From Aeromonas veronii (GTDB taxonomy: Bacteria; Pseudomonadota; Gammaproteobacteria; Enterobacterales; Aeromonadaceae), in the NCBI GenBank assembly GCA_041319085.1, contig CP101033.1:179001-243000 (forward strand): a stretch of DNA of 64,000 nucleotides. Reading direction: 5' to 3'. The position numbers and the translations under genes were made by a program. The notes below the pieces were generated by a model. The model made no database searches. It worked only from the letters and a program-made list of their open reading frames with translations, and was not told where the DNA came from. Below are positions 57,082-64,000 of the stretch, in pieces (within the stretch, counting starts at the first letter, position 1; each line of letters starts with the position of its first letter).

Positions 57082-59655
57082 ATGCGCCTCGATCGCCTGA
57101 CCAGCAAATTCCAGATTGCTATTTCCGATGCCCAGTCTCTTGCGCTGGGTCGTGACCACCAATTTATCGAACCCGTTCATCTGATGACCGCGCTGGTCAA
57201 TCAGGATGGCGGCTCCATCCGTCCGCTGCTCACCCTGACCGGGCTGGATATCAATGCTCTGCGCTCCCGCCTCGGCGAGGAGCTGGATCGCCTGCCGCGC
57301 GTGAGCGGCGTGGAAGGGGACGTGCAGCTCTCCAACGGCCTCGGCCGCCTGCTCAACGTCTGCGACAAACTGGCCCAGCAGCGCAAGGATCAGTTCATCT
57401 CCTCCGAACTGTTCGTGCTGGCTGCCCTCGACGACAAGGGAACGCTGGGTGAGCTGCTGCGCGCCCAGGGGCTGACCAAAGAGAAACTCGAAGCGGCCAT
57501 CGACAAGGTGCGTGGCGGCAAGAAGGTGGAGGATGCCAACGCCGAGGAGAACCGTCAGGCGCTGGAGAAGTACACCATCGATCTGACCGAGCGGGCCGAA
57601 ATCGGCAAGCTCGACCCGGTGATCGGCCGTGATGACGAGATCCGCCGTACCATTCAGGTGCTGCAACGCCGCACCAAGAACAACCCGGTGCTGATCGGTG
57701 CCCCCGGTGTTGGTAAAACCGCCATCGTCGAGGGGCTGGCCCAGCGCATCATCAACGGTGAAGTGCCGGAAGGGCTGAAGAACAAGCGGGTGCTGTCGCT
57801 GGACATGGGGGCGCTGGTAGCCGGTGCCAAGTATCGCGGCGAGTTTGAAGAGCGGCTGAAAGCCGTACTGAACGATCTCGCCAAGGAGGAGGGCAACGTC
57901 ATCCTCTTTATCGACGAGCTGCATACCATGGTCGGCGCCGGCAAGGGCGAAGGGGCGATGGATGCGGGCAACATGCTGAAACCGGCATTGGCCCGTGGTG
58001 ACCTGCATTGCGTCGGCGCCACCACGCTGGATGAGTACCGTCAGTACATCGAGAAGGATGCGGCCCTTGAGCGCCGTTTCCAGAAGGTGCTGGTGGAAGA
58101 GCCGAGCGTGGAGGACACCATCGCCATCCTGCGCGGCCTGAAAGAGCGTTACGAGCTGCACCACCATGTGCAGATCACCGACCCCGCCATCGTGGCGGCG
58201 GCCCAGCTGTCGCACCGCTATATCGCGGATCGCCAGCTGCCGGACAAGGCCATCGACCTCATTGACGAGGCGGCAGCCAGCATCCGGCTGCAGATCGACT
58301 CCAAGCCGGAGGCGCTCGATCGTCTCGAGCGGCGCATCATCCAGCTCAAGCTGGAGCAGCAGGCGCTGATGAAGGAGGACGATGACGCCAGCCGCAAGCG
58401 TCTCGAGCTGATCAATCAGGAGATTGGCGAAAAAGATCGGGAATACAACGAGCTGGACGAAGTGTGGAAGGCCGAGAAAGCCGCCCTCGCCGGCACCCAG
58501 CATATCAAGGCGGCCCTGGAGCAGGCCCGTCAGGATCTCGATGTGGCACGCCGCGCAGGCGATCTGGGGCGGATGTCCGAGCTGCAATATGGCCGCATTC
58601 CGGAGCTGGAGAAACAGCTGGATCTCGCCACTCAGGCCGAGATGCAGGAGACCAGTCTGCTGCGCAACCGCGTCACCGATGTGGAGATCGCAGACGTCCT
58701 GGCCCGCTGGACCGGTATTCCGGTCGCCCGCATGCTGGAAGGGGAGCGCGACAAGCTGCTGCGGATGGAAGATCAGTTGCACAGCCGGGTGATTGGTCAG
58801 GAGGAGGCGGTCGATGCGGTCTCCAACGCCATTCGTCGCTCCCGTGCCGGTCTCTCCGACCCGAATCGCCCCATCGGCTCCTTCCTGTTCCTGGGGCCCA
58901 CCGGGGTGGGCAAGACCGAGCTGTGCAAGGCGCTGGCGGAGTTCCTGTTCGATACCCAGGATGCCATGGTGCGGATCGACATGTCGGAGTTCATGGAGAA
59001 ACACAGCGTGGCCCGTCTGGTGGGGGCGCCTCCCGGATACGTGGGTTATGAAGAGGGTGGTTATCTGACCGAGGCGGTGCGCCGTCGTCCCTACTCGGTG
59101 ATCCTGCTGGACGAGGTGGAGAAGGCACATCCGGATGTGTTCAACATCCTGTTGCAGGTGCTTGATGATGGCCGCCTGACCGATGGTCAGGGTCGCACCG
59201 TCGATTTCCGCAACTCGGTGGTGATCATGACCTCCAACCTCGGGTCGGATCTGATTCAGGAGCACCACTCCGAGAAGGATTACGACGAGATGAAGGCCAT
59301 GCTGATGGAGGTGCTGACCCGCAGCTTCCGGCCGGAGTTTATCAACCGGATCGACGAGACAGTGGTGTTCCATCCCCTCGGCGAGGAGCACATCAAGTCC
59401 ATCGCCCGCATCCAGCTCAAGAGCCTGATGGGCCGTCTCGAGGCTCAGGGTTACGAGGTGGAGGTGAGCGAAGCGCTGCTCGAGAAGCTGGTGCATGCCG
59501 GGTTCGACCCCGTCTACGGGGCGCGGCCTCTCAAACGGGCGATCCAGCAGAAGGTGGAGAACCCGCTGGCGCAGGCCCTGCTCTCCGGCCGCATCGTGCC
59601 GGGCAAAAAACTGGTGCTGGGGGCCGACAGCAATGGCCTTACCATGACCCAGTAA
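57082..59655 (+). CDS. clpB: Disaggregating chaperone ClpB
   Basis: Hexameric AAA+ disaggregase that works with DnaK. The 857-residue length equals E. coli ClpB. It shows the N-terminal Clp repeat domain, first Walker A GAPGVGKT (residues 206-213) with Walker [12 protein letters not shown], the long coiled-coil middle domain (about residues 400-520, [23 protein letters not shown]), and second Walker A GPTGVGKT (605-612) with [24 protein letters not shown] precedes the ATG. A sigma-32 promoter lies upstream. Confidence 0.97.
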   Translation: MRLDRLTSKFQIAISDAQSLALGRDHQFIEPVHLMTALVNQDGGSIRPLLTLTGLDINALRSRLGEELDRLPRVSGVEGDVQLSNGLGRLLNVCDKLAQQRKDQFISSELFVLAALDDKGTLGELLRAQGLTKEKLEAAIDKVRGGKKVEDANAEENRQALEKYTIDLTERAEIGKLDPVIGRDDEIRRTIQVLQRRTKNNPVLIGAPGVGKTAIVEGLAQRIINGEVPEGLKNKRVLSLDMGALVAGAKYRGEFEERLKAVLNDLAKEEGNVILFIDELHTMVGAGKGEGAMDAGNMLKPALARGDLHCVGATTLDEYRQYIEKDAALERRFQKVLVEEPSVEDTIAILRGLKERYELHHHVQITDPAIVAAAQLSHRYIADRQLPDKAIDLIDEAAASIRLQIDSKPEALDRLERRIIQLKLEQQALMKEDDDASRKRLELINQEIGEKDREYNELDEVWKAEKAALAGTQHIKAALEQARQDLDVARRAGDLGRMSELQYGRIPELEKQLDLATQAEMQETSLLRNRVTDVEIADVLARWTGIPVARMLEGERDKLLRMEDQLHSRVIGQEEAVDAVSNAIRRSRAGLSDPNRPIGSFLFLGPTGVGKTELCKALAEFLFDTQDAMVRIDMSEFMEKHSVARLVGAPPGYVGYEEGGYLTEAVRRRPYSVILLDEVEKAHPDVFNILLQVLDDGRLTDGQGRTVDFRNSVVIMTSNLGSDLIQEHHSEKDYDEMKAMLMEVLTRSFRPEFINRIDETVVFHPLGEEHIKSIARIQLKSLMGRLEAQGYEVEVSEALLEKLVHAGFDPVYGARPLKRAIQQKVENPLAQALLSGRIVPGKKLVLGADSNGLTMTQ

Positions 59656-59678
59656 CCGATCTCGTGTCGATGTTTGCA

Positions 59679-59702
59679 ACGCCAGCCCTCGGGCTGGCGT
59701 TG
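59679..59702 (+). terminator. Hairpin after clpB
   Basis: AACGCCAGCC / GGCTGGCGTT stem with CTC G loop, 23 bases past the stop, short T run. Between here and 59955 no gene was recognised; TTACAGCATG at 59853 echoes the stop region of asnA but with little other similarity. Confidence 0.6.
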
Positions 59703-59955
59703 TCATATCTGGCCGCGGGGATTTGGAAGCAAAAAAAACGGCAATCCGAAGATTGCCGGGAGGAATGTAGTGATGCGACCTGGCGTGGGTTGAGCGGGTC
59801 GCAGGGGCAAGCCCCGGTTTCGCCGTGGGCCATCAGGGATGACCACGCGGCTTACAGCATGTCCGGACTGCGCTCGTTCAGTCCGCACCGCCACATACCT
59901 TCAGGGCTGACCCGCGTGCCACAGCTTGCGGGCCAGACCGATGAAATCAACTCGT

Positions 59956-60036
59956 TTACAGCATGCCTTGCACGGCGGCCTTCATTTCAGAGGGCCAGAC
60001 GCCGACCTGTGCCTGTTTGTCGATATGCTCCTTTAC
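59956..60036 (-). pseudogene. Remnant duplicate of the asnA 3' end
   Basis: About 80 bases that repeat the last 80 of asnA (60049-60129) 93 bases away, including a run of 29 identical bases. Translated on the minus strand: [20 protein letters not shown], then AVQGML and a stop, against asn[27 protein letters not shown] and a stop. The rest of the extra copy is gone. It may come from a partial tandem duplication or from recombination between two asnA copies. Confidence 0.72.
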
Positions 60037-60048
60037 GAGAAAACCGGC

Positions 60049-61041
60049 TTACAACATGCCCGGGATGGCGGCCTTCATTTCAGAGGGCCAGACACCAACC
60101 TGCACCTGACCGATGTGCTCCTTTTGCAGCAGCAGCATGGCCAGACGGGATTGACCGATGCCGCCGCCGATGGTTTGCGGCATCCGTGTGGCCAGCAGAT
60201 CCTGATGCCAGTCGTACTGCAGGCGATCCTCGTCGCCGGTGATGGCGAGCTGGCGGCGCAGCGCCTCGGCGTCGACCCGGATCCCCATGGAGGAGATCTC
60301 GAAGCTGTCCTGCAGTACCGGGTTCCACACCAGGATGTCGCCGTTCAGCCCTGCCAGACCCAGCTCGCTGTGGCTGCTCCAGTCGTCGTAGTCCGGGGCA
60401 CGCACGTCGTGGCGCTCGCCGTGGGAGAGGGCACCGCCGATGCCGATCAGGAACACGGCACCCAGCTCCTTGGCGATGGCTCGCTCGCGCCCCTTGGCAT
60501 CGAGGTCCGGATAGCGGGTCAGCAGCTCTTCGCTGTGCAGGAACTGGATCTCGGCTGGCAGGAAGGGGGTCAGCTCATGCTCGGCACAGACCGCCCGCTC
60601 GGTGGCCTTGATGGCGGCCCAGATACCGCGCACGGTCTCCTGCAGATAGGCCAGATCCCGGCGCTCGCTCGGCATCACCTTCTCCCAGTCCCACTGATCC
60701 ACGTAGACCGAGTGGATGGGGGTGAGCTTGTCTTCATCCGGACGCAGCGCCTTCATGTGGGTGTAGATCCCTTCACCTGGACCGAAGCCGAAGCGGCCCA
60801 GAGTCTGGCGCTTCCATTTGGCCAGTGAATGGACCACTTCGTAGCTGTGCTCCGGCAGGGTTTTTACTTTGACCTGCACTGCATTCTCGTGGCCAGAGAG
60901 GTTGTCCTGAGTGCCATCACCGACCCGGCTCAGAATGGGGGCTTGCACCTCCATCAGACCCAGTTGCTGGGCGAGTTGGTGGGAGAACATCTCTTTGACG
61001 AAGCTGATCTGCTGTTGGCTGCGAATGTAGTGCTGTTTCAT
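60049..61041 (-). CDS. asnA: Aspartate-ammonia ligase
   Basis: Ammonia-dependent asparagine synthetase with a class-II aminoacyl-tRNA-synthetase-like fold. From the ATG at 61041 it is 330 residues, equal to E. coli AsnA. Motifs include [72 protein letters not shown] and [16 protein letters not shown]. The longer frame from 61149 has no support and overlaps the regulatory gap. It is divergent from asnC; AsnC controls asnA in E. coli. Confidence 0.95.
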   Translation of the reverse strand: MKQHYIRSQQQISFVKEMFSHQLAQQLGLMEVQAPILSRVGDGTQDNLSGHENAVQVKVKTLPEHSYEVVHSLAKWKRQTLGRFGFGPGEGIYTHMKALRPDEDKLTPIHSVYVDQWDWEKVMPSERRDLAYLQETVRGIWAAIKATERAVCAEHELTPFLPAEIQFLHSEELLTRYPDLDAKGRERAIAKELGAVFLIGIGGALSHGERHDVRAPDYDDWSSHSELGLAGLNGDILVWNPVLQDSFEISSMGIRVDAEALRRQLAITGDEDRLQYDWHQDLLATRMPQTIGGGIGQSRLAMLLLQKEHIGQVQVGVWPSEMKAAIPGML

Positions 61042-61195
61042 GCTGAATTCCTGTTTCAAACCCCGTTGGATGTGGTGATTCTTCAACGGATTGCCAACTA
61101 AATTCAATATTCGATAATAGAAATAGGCTTTGTGTGTTTTTTTCTTCAAAATAAGCCGTTATTTAATGAGATATCGCCAACGGGAGTGCAAAAAA

Positions 61196-61657
61196 ATGCC
61201 GGAAAATTACCGGATCGATAATCTCGATCAGGCCATCCTCACCGCCTTGATGGAGAATGCGCGGATCCCTTACGCCGAACTGGCGAAACAACTGGCGGTC
61301 AGCCCGGGCACCATTCATGTGCGGGTGGAGAAGATGAAGCAGGCAGGGATCATCGAGGGGACGCGGGTACAGGTGAATGCGAAGAAGCTGGGCTATGACG
61401 TCTGCTGCTTTATCGGGATCAATCTGAAGAGTGCCAAGGATTACCCCTCGGCGCTGGCCAAGCTGCAGGCGCTGGACGAGGTGGTGGAGGCCTACTACAC
61501 CACGGGTCACTACAGCATCTTCATGAAGGTGATGACCCGCTCCATCGATGAGCTGCAGATTGTGCTGATCAACAAGATCCAGACCATCGACGAGATCCAG
61601 TCCACTGAGACCCTGATCTCGTTGCAGAATCCGATCCTGCGGGATGTGAAACCTTGA
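61196..61657 (+). CDS. asnC: Lrp/AsnC-family regulator AsnC
   Basis: 153-residue regulator: N-terminal helix-turn-helix (IDNLDQAILTALMENARIPYAELAKQLAVSPGTIHVRVEKMKQAG) and C-terminal RAM effector domain (AYYTTGHYSIFMKVMTRSIDELQIVLINKIQTIDEIQSTETLISLQNPI). It activates asnA in E. coli when asparagine is low. The ATG at 61196 follows GGGAG; the in-frame extension to 61130 is unsupported. The 154-base gap to asnA should hold its operator. Confidence 0.95.
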   Translation: MPENYRIDNLDQAILTALMENARIPYAELAKQLAVSPGTIHVRVEKMKQAGIIEGTRVQVNAKKLGYDVCCFIGINLKSAKDYPSALAKLQALDEVVEAYYTTGHYSIFMKVMTRSIDELQIVLINKIQTIDEIQSTETLISLQNPILRDVKP

Positions 61658-61844
61658 GTCGGGTTGCCGGAGTGGCGATAGCGCCATCTCCCGAGAGAAA
61701 ATCGATCAGCCGTATCTGCGGGTTCAGCTCTGGCAAACGGCCAATGGCTGGTGCCGCAGAGATTGAGAGGCGGCGGCCATCGGCGGTGATCCGCTGGCAG
61801 GCGGGCTTCGTTGATGCAAGACCATGACAGGGAAAGGAGATCGT

Positions 61845-62549
61845 ATGCGTGCATTGGTAACGGGCTGCGGCCGTCGACTCGGATTTTATCTCTGTGAACA
61901 GCTGGCGGCGGCGGGTTGGCAGGTGACGGGCTGCTATCGCAGCGAGCGGCCGGAATTGGCCAAGCTGGCGGCACTGGGGGTCGAGCTGGTGCAGGCGGAT
62001 TTTGGCCGGGAAGAGGACGTTGGCAAGCTGATCGATGTGCTGGCTGCCCATCAGGATCTGGCGCTGGTGATCCACAACGCGTCGGCCTTCGAGCCGCAGG
62101 CGACCGATCCGGCGGCGCAGTTGGCTCAGTTCGAGCAGTTTTACCGAGTGCACATGGCGGCCCCCTTCCAGCTCAACCGGGCGCTGGCACCCAGGCTGGC
62201 AAGCAACCCCAACGCCAGCATCATTCACATCACCGATATCTATATTCACGCCCCGTCCCCCCGTTTTGCCAGCTATGTGGCGACCAAGGCGGGAGCCCAT
62301 TCGCTGGCCATGAGCTTTGCCCGCGAGTTGGCGCCCACAGTGCGGGTCAACACCATAGAGCCGGGCCCGATCCTGTTTCTCGACGAGCATGACGAGGTGT
62401 GGCGCCAGCAGGTGTTGGCGAAAACACCGCTGGCGCGGGAGGGGGGGCTTGAGCCCATTTGGCAGGCGGTGCAGCTACTGATGGCGAACAGCTATATGAC
62501 CGGGGCCAGCATCAAGGTGGATGGCGGGCGCGCGCTGGCCACTCTTTGA
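61845..62549 (+). CDS. folM: Dihydromonapterin reductase FolM
   Basis: Short-chain dehydrogenase that reduces dihydromonapterin (and dihydrofolate) with NADPH. The 234-residue protein has the cofactor motif TGCGRRLGFYLC (TGxxxRxG type), NAS motif in VIHNASAFEPQ, catalytic Y-x-x-x-K in YVATKAG and the C-terminal GGRALATL. The ATG at 61845 follows AAAGGAG. Its 3' end overlaps the convergent folK-like gene by 75 bases; both belong to pterin/folate metabolism. Confidence 0.88.
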   Translation: MRALVTGCGRRLGFYLCEQLAAAGWQVTGCYRSERPELAKLAALGVELVQADFGREEDVGKLIDVLAAHQDLALVIHNASAFEPQATDPAAQLAQFEQFYRVHMAAPFQLNRALAPRLASNPNASIIHITDIYIHAPSPRFASYVATKAGAHSLAMSFARELAPTVRVNTIEPGPILFLDEHDEVWRQQVLAKTPLAREGGLEPIWQAVQLLMANSYMTGASIKVDGGRALATL

Positions 62550-63050
62550 GGAGGGACCGAGCACCAGCGGTCCCAGCCCGACCAGCCGGGTCAGCAAGCC
62601 CTTGCCAGGTTTGAGCTTGCCCGACGGACCGAGGAGCGTCACCTGCAGCGCCACCTTGGGGTCATGCACCTCGCCATGGCCGTACAGCTCGGCTAGCAGC
62701 TCCGTCAGATAGGAATCGACCGCTGCCGTGGCAAAGTCACCGCTCAGGTTGCTGGCCAGGATATCGATGTCGAGCGGTCGGTCGTGCACCTTGCAGAGCG
62801 GATCGCTGCGATCCCGGCCGTGAGCCACCTCGAGGGCGACAAAGTGCTGCTTGAGGCGGGCGGCATCGAGCGGACTTTCCAAGACCAGCAGGCAGTTGAG
62901 AAAGTCGTGGCTGGAGTGCATCCCCACCGGTTTGGTGCGGATCACCGAACTCAGCTGCAAGGGGCCGATGTGGGCAAGCAGCTCGGCCAGTGCGCGGCTG
63001 ACATGGATGTGTGGGTCAAGATTGGAACCAATGCTACACAGATAGAACAT
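62475..63050 (-). CDS. FolK-like hydroxymethylpterin pyrophosphokinase homologue
   Basis: 191-residue protein with the HPPK fold pattern: MFYLCSIGSNLDPHIHVSRAL, SSVIRTKPVGMHSSHDFLNCLLVLES, LEVAHGRDRSDPLCKVHDRPLDIDILAS. The R-P-L-D-I-D-I-L motif is the HPPK metal/ATP site. It differs from the usual FolK (about 160 residues) by some 30 added C-terminal residues, coded antisense to folM, and is not in the usual pcnB-folK context, so it is probably a second HPPK-type enzyme linked to monapterin. The ATG at 63050 gives the family start. Confidence 0.78.
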   Translation of the reverse strand: MFYLCSIGSNLDPHIHVSRALAELLAHIGPLQLSSVIRTKPVGMHSSHDFLNCLLVLESPLDAARLKQHFVALEVAHGRDRSDPLCKVHDRPLDIDILASNLSGDFATAAVDSYLTELLAELYGHGEVHDPKVALQVTLLGPSGKLKPGKGLLTRLVGLGPLVLGPSSKSGQRAPAIHLDAGPGHIAVRHQ

Positions 63051-63174
63051 GCTCACCTTCCCGGGGTTGGGCTCATCTGAAATGTATACGCAGCTCACGG
63101 TTATCGGATTAACTATGGCTTAACATTGTCTTATCTATTGTGATCCGGCACTGATTGGCAGAAAGGAGGTTTGC

Positions 63175-63267
63175 ATGAGTGTGGAGCTGAAATGGGCGCT
63201 GTTGACCGCCTCGGGAGCGTTGGCGATGATCCTGACCATCTGTCTGGCCTCTGTCGCCTTGGCGTGA
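63175..63267 (+). CDS. Small membrane protein, 30 residues
   Basis: MSVELKWALLTASGALAMIL then TICLASVALA and TGA. A near-perfect SD (AAAGGAGG, eight to nine bases before the ATG) and a strong terminator after it mark a real single gene. The product is one hydrophobic helix with a short charged N-terminus. It is too short for most ORF finders. No function can be stated; it lies before a GlrK/QseE-like kinase gene. Confidence 0.7.
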   Translation: MSVELKWALLTASGALAMILTICLASVALA

Positions 63268-63290
63268 CTCACCACAATCCAGATAATCCA

Positions 63291-63319
63291 AACCGGCCCG
63301 TTGGCCGGTTTTGTTTTTT
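63291..63319 (+). terminator. Terminator after the 30-residue gene
   Basis: AACCGGCC, loop CGTT, GGCCGGTT followed by TTGTTTTTT. Confidence 0.85.
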
Positions 63320-63367
63320 GGGTCGGTGCGGCTATGCTGGCGCACCGGTGAGAATGCAAGAGAAGAG

Positions 63368-64000
63368 ATGATGACCAAGGTTCGCCCACGCTCCCTGCTG
63401 CAGGTGGTATTGATGGGATTCGTGCTGGTATTGATGCCGCTGGGCGGCATGATCTGGCACAACAGCACTGCCTTGGCCCACCTTGGCCAGCTCACCAGCA
63501 AGGAGATGGCGCGCGCGGTCAAGGATACTCGCCGCGCGACCCTGCTGACGACGCAAGCCATCGACATCGAACGCACCTTGCGCCGCTTTGCGGTGCTGGG
63601 GGATCGCCGCAGTCTAACCAGTTACCAGCAACAACTCGATGGCTATCGGGTGCTGTTGGCGGAACATCGCAACACCATCTCCGACGGTCAGCTCTACCGC
63701 AGTCTGGATCAGGGGCTGGTCTGGCTCGACAGCCTGCAGGAGGTCGCGTTGGCCCGGGTTGCGGTAGCGGGCGACAAACTCGAGCAGTTCGACGAAAGCA
63801 ACAAGCAACTGGAAGTGATCACCCGCAAACGGGTTGACGAACACATGGATCGAGTTCAGTTGACCATTGCCGGACTGATTCGGGAACTCTGGTGGGTGAG
63901 CGGTTTCGTGGTGGCGCTGAGCCTGCTGATGGTCTTTATCTTCACCTACCTCATCATCCACCCGGTACGACAGATTGAGTCGCGCATTTTGAGCTTGGGG
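63368..64000 (+). CDS. Sensor histidine kinase GlrK/QseE-like, N-terminal part
   Basis: Open to the window end (211 codons). Membrane helix at about residues 10-30 (LLQVVLMGFVLVLMPLGGMIW), a periplasmic helical region with DIERTLRRFAVLGD and YQQQLDGYRVLLAEHRNTI, a second membrane helix near residues 175-197 (LWWVSGFVVALSLLMVFIFTYLII) and the start of a HAMP linker (HPVRQIESRILSLG). The pattern, including a conserved RR-xx-LGD segment, fits GlrK/QseE, which senses envelope stress with GlrR. The kinase core is outside the window. A second ATG at 63371 is equally possible. Confidence 0.75.
   Translation, partial: MMTKVRPRSLLQVVLMGFVLVLMPLGGMIWHNSTALAHLGQLTSKEMARAVKDTRRATLLTTQAIDIERTLRRFAVLGDRRSLTSYQQQLDGYRVLLAEHRNTISDGQLYRSLDQGLVWLDSLQEVALARVAVAGDKLEQFDESNKQLEVITRKRVDEHMDRVQLTIAGLIRELWWVSGFVVALSLLMVFIFTYLIIHPVRQIESRILSLG

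Noticed and set aside
57025..59706. 893-codon open frame antisense to clpB
   Set aside because: Mirror of clpB codon bias; the plus strand is an unmistakable full-length ClpB with both Walker motifs.
63154..63176. Possible sigma-54 promoter (TTGGCA ... TTTGCA) before the 30-residue gene
   Set aside because: The GG and GC elements are 14 bases apart instead of 10, and the segment is the SD region of that gene.

Overview
The window is a 64 kb piece of a gammaproteobacterial chromosome, most likely Aeromonas. That assignment is an inference from protein resemblance and gene order: nfuA-comF-bioH, greB-tex with ompR-envZ, the complete S10-spc-alpha ribosomal block, arcA-arcC-arcB, pyrBI, pntAB, asnA/asnC. 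No marker gene was compared by computation. Most of the window is conserved core genome with compact operons and many clear hairpin terminators. The accessory material sits in two places: about 31.1-35.3 kb, and the single Qnr-like gene near 1 kb.

Layout. 0-17 kb: gluconate repressor gntR (cut by the window edge) with its operator; a Qnr-type pentapeptide repeat protein; gpmI-envC; rhodanese-secB-gpsA; nfuA, comF and bioH; a two-gene unit made of a miniature flagellar-rod-like protein and a HExxH metalloprotease-like protein; tex, greB, ompR-envZ; an EamA permease. 17-31 kb: the S10, spc and alpha ribosomal operons with rpsJ-to-rplQ in Escherichia coli order, including secY and rpoA. Promoters are visible for all three operons (weaker for spc), together with RNA structures matching the known L4 leader, S8 target and S4 pseudoknot. 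31-35.3 kb: nested, decayed IS21-family elements, IS3 and IS256 transposase scraps, a csrB-type regulatory RNA that no protein ORF explains, a parA-like gene broken by three frameshifts in front of an intact small partner gene, and a small secreted protein.

35.3-49 kb: the arginine deiminase operon arcA-arcC-arcB with an adjacent YfcC-type transporter and an argR paralogue (ATP from arginine under anaerobiosis; an FNR-like site lies upstream); pyrBI with a complete leader-peptide/attenuator control region; a ParB-motif hypothetical protein; tRNA-Trp; a LysR/VOC pair; lipocalin blc; yqhC/yqhD. 49-64 kb: pntAB, an L-cysteine desulfidase, bamD, rluD-pgeF, clpB behind a sigma-32 type promoter, asnA with a duplicated remnant of its own 3' end, asnC, the pterin genes folM and a folK-like gene that overlap convergently, a 30-residue membrane peptide gene, and the start of a GlrK/QseE-like sensor kinase cut by the window end.

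The least expected items are the csrB-like RNA with a GacA-box half site about 200 bases upstream, the mini rod-like protein whose ribosome binding site lies in one arm of an inverted repeat, the asnA 3' duplication, the folM/folK overlap, and the broken parA with an intact downstream partner. No CRISPR array, prophage or biosynthetic cluster was seen.
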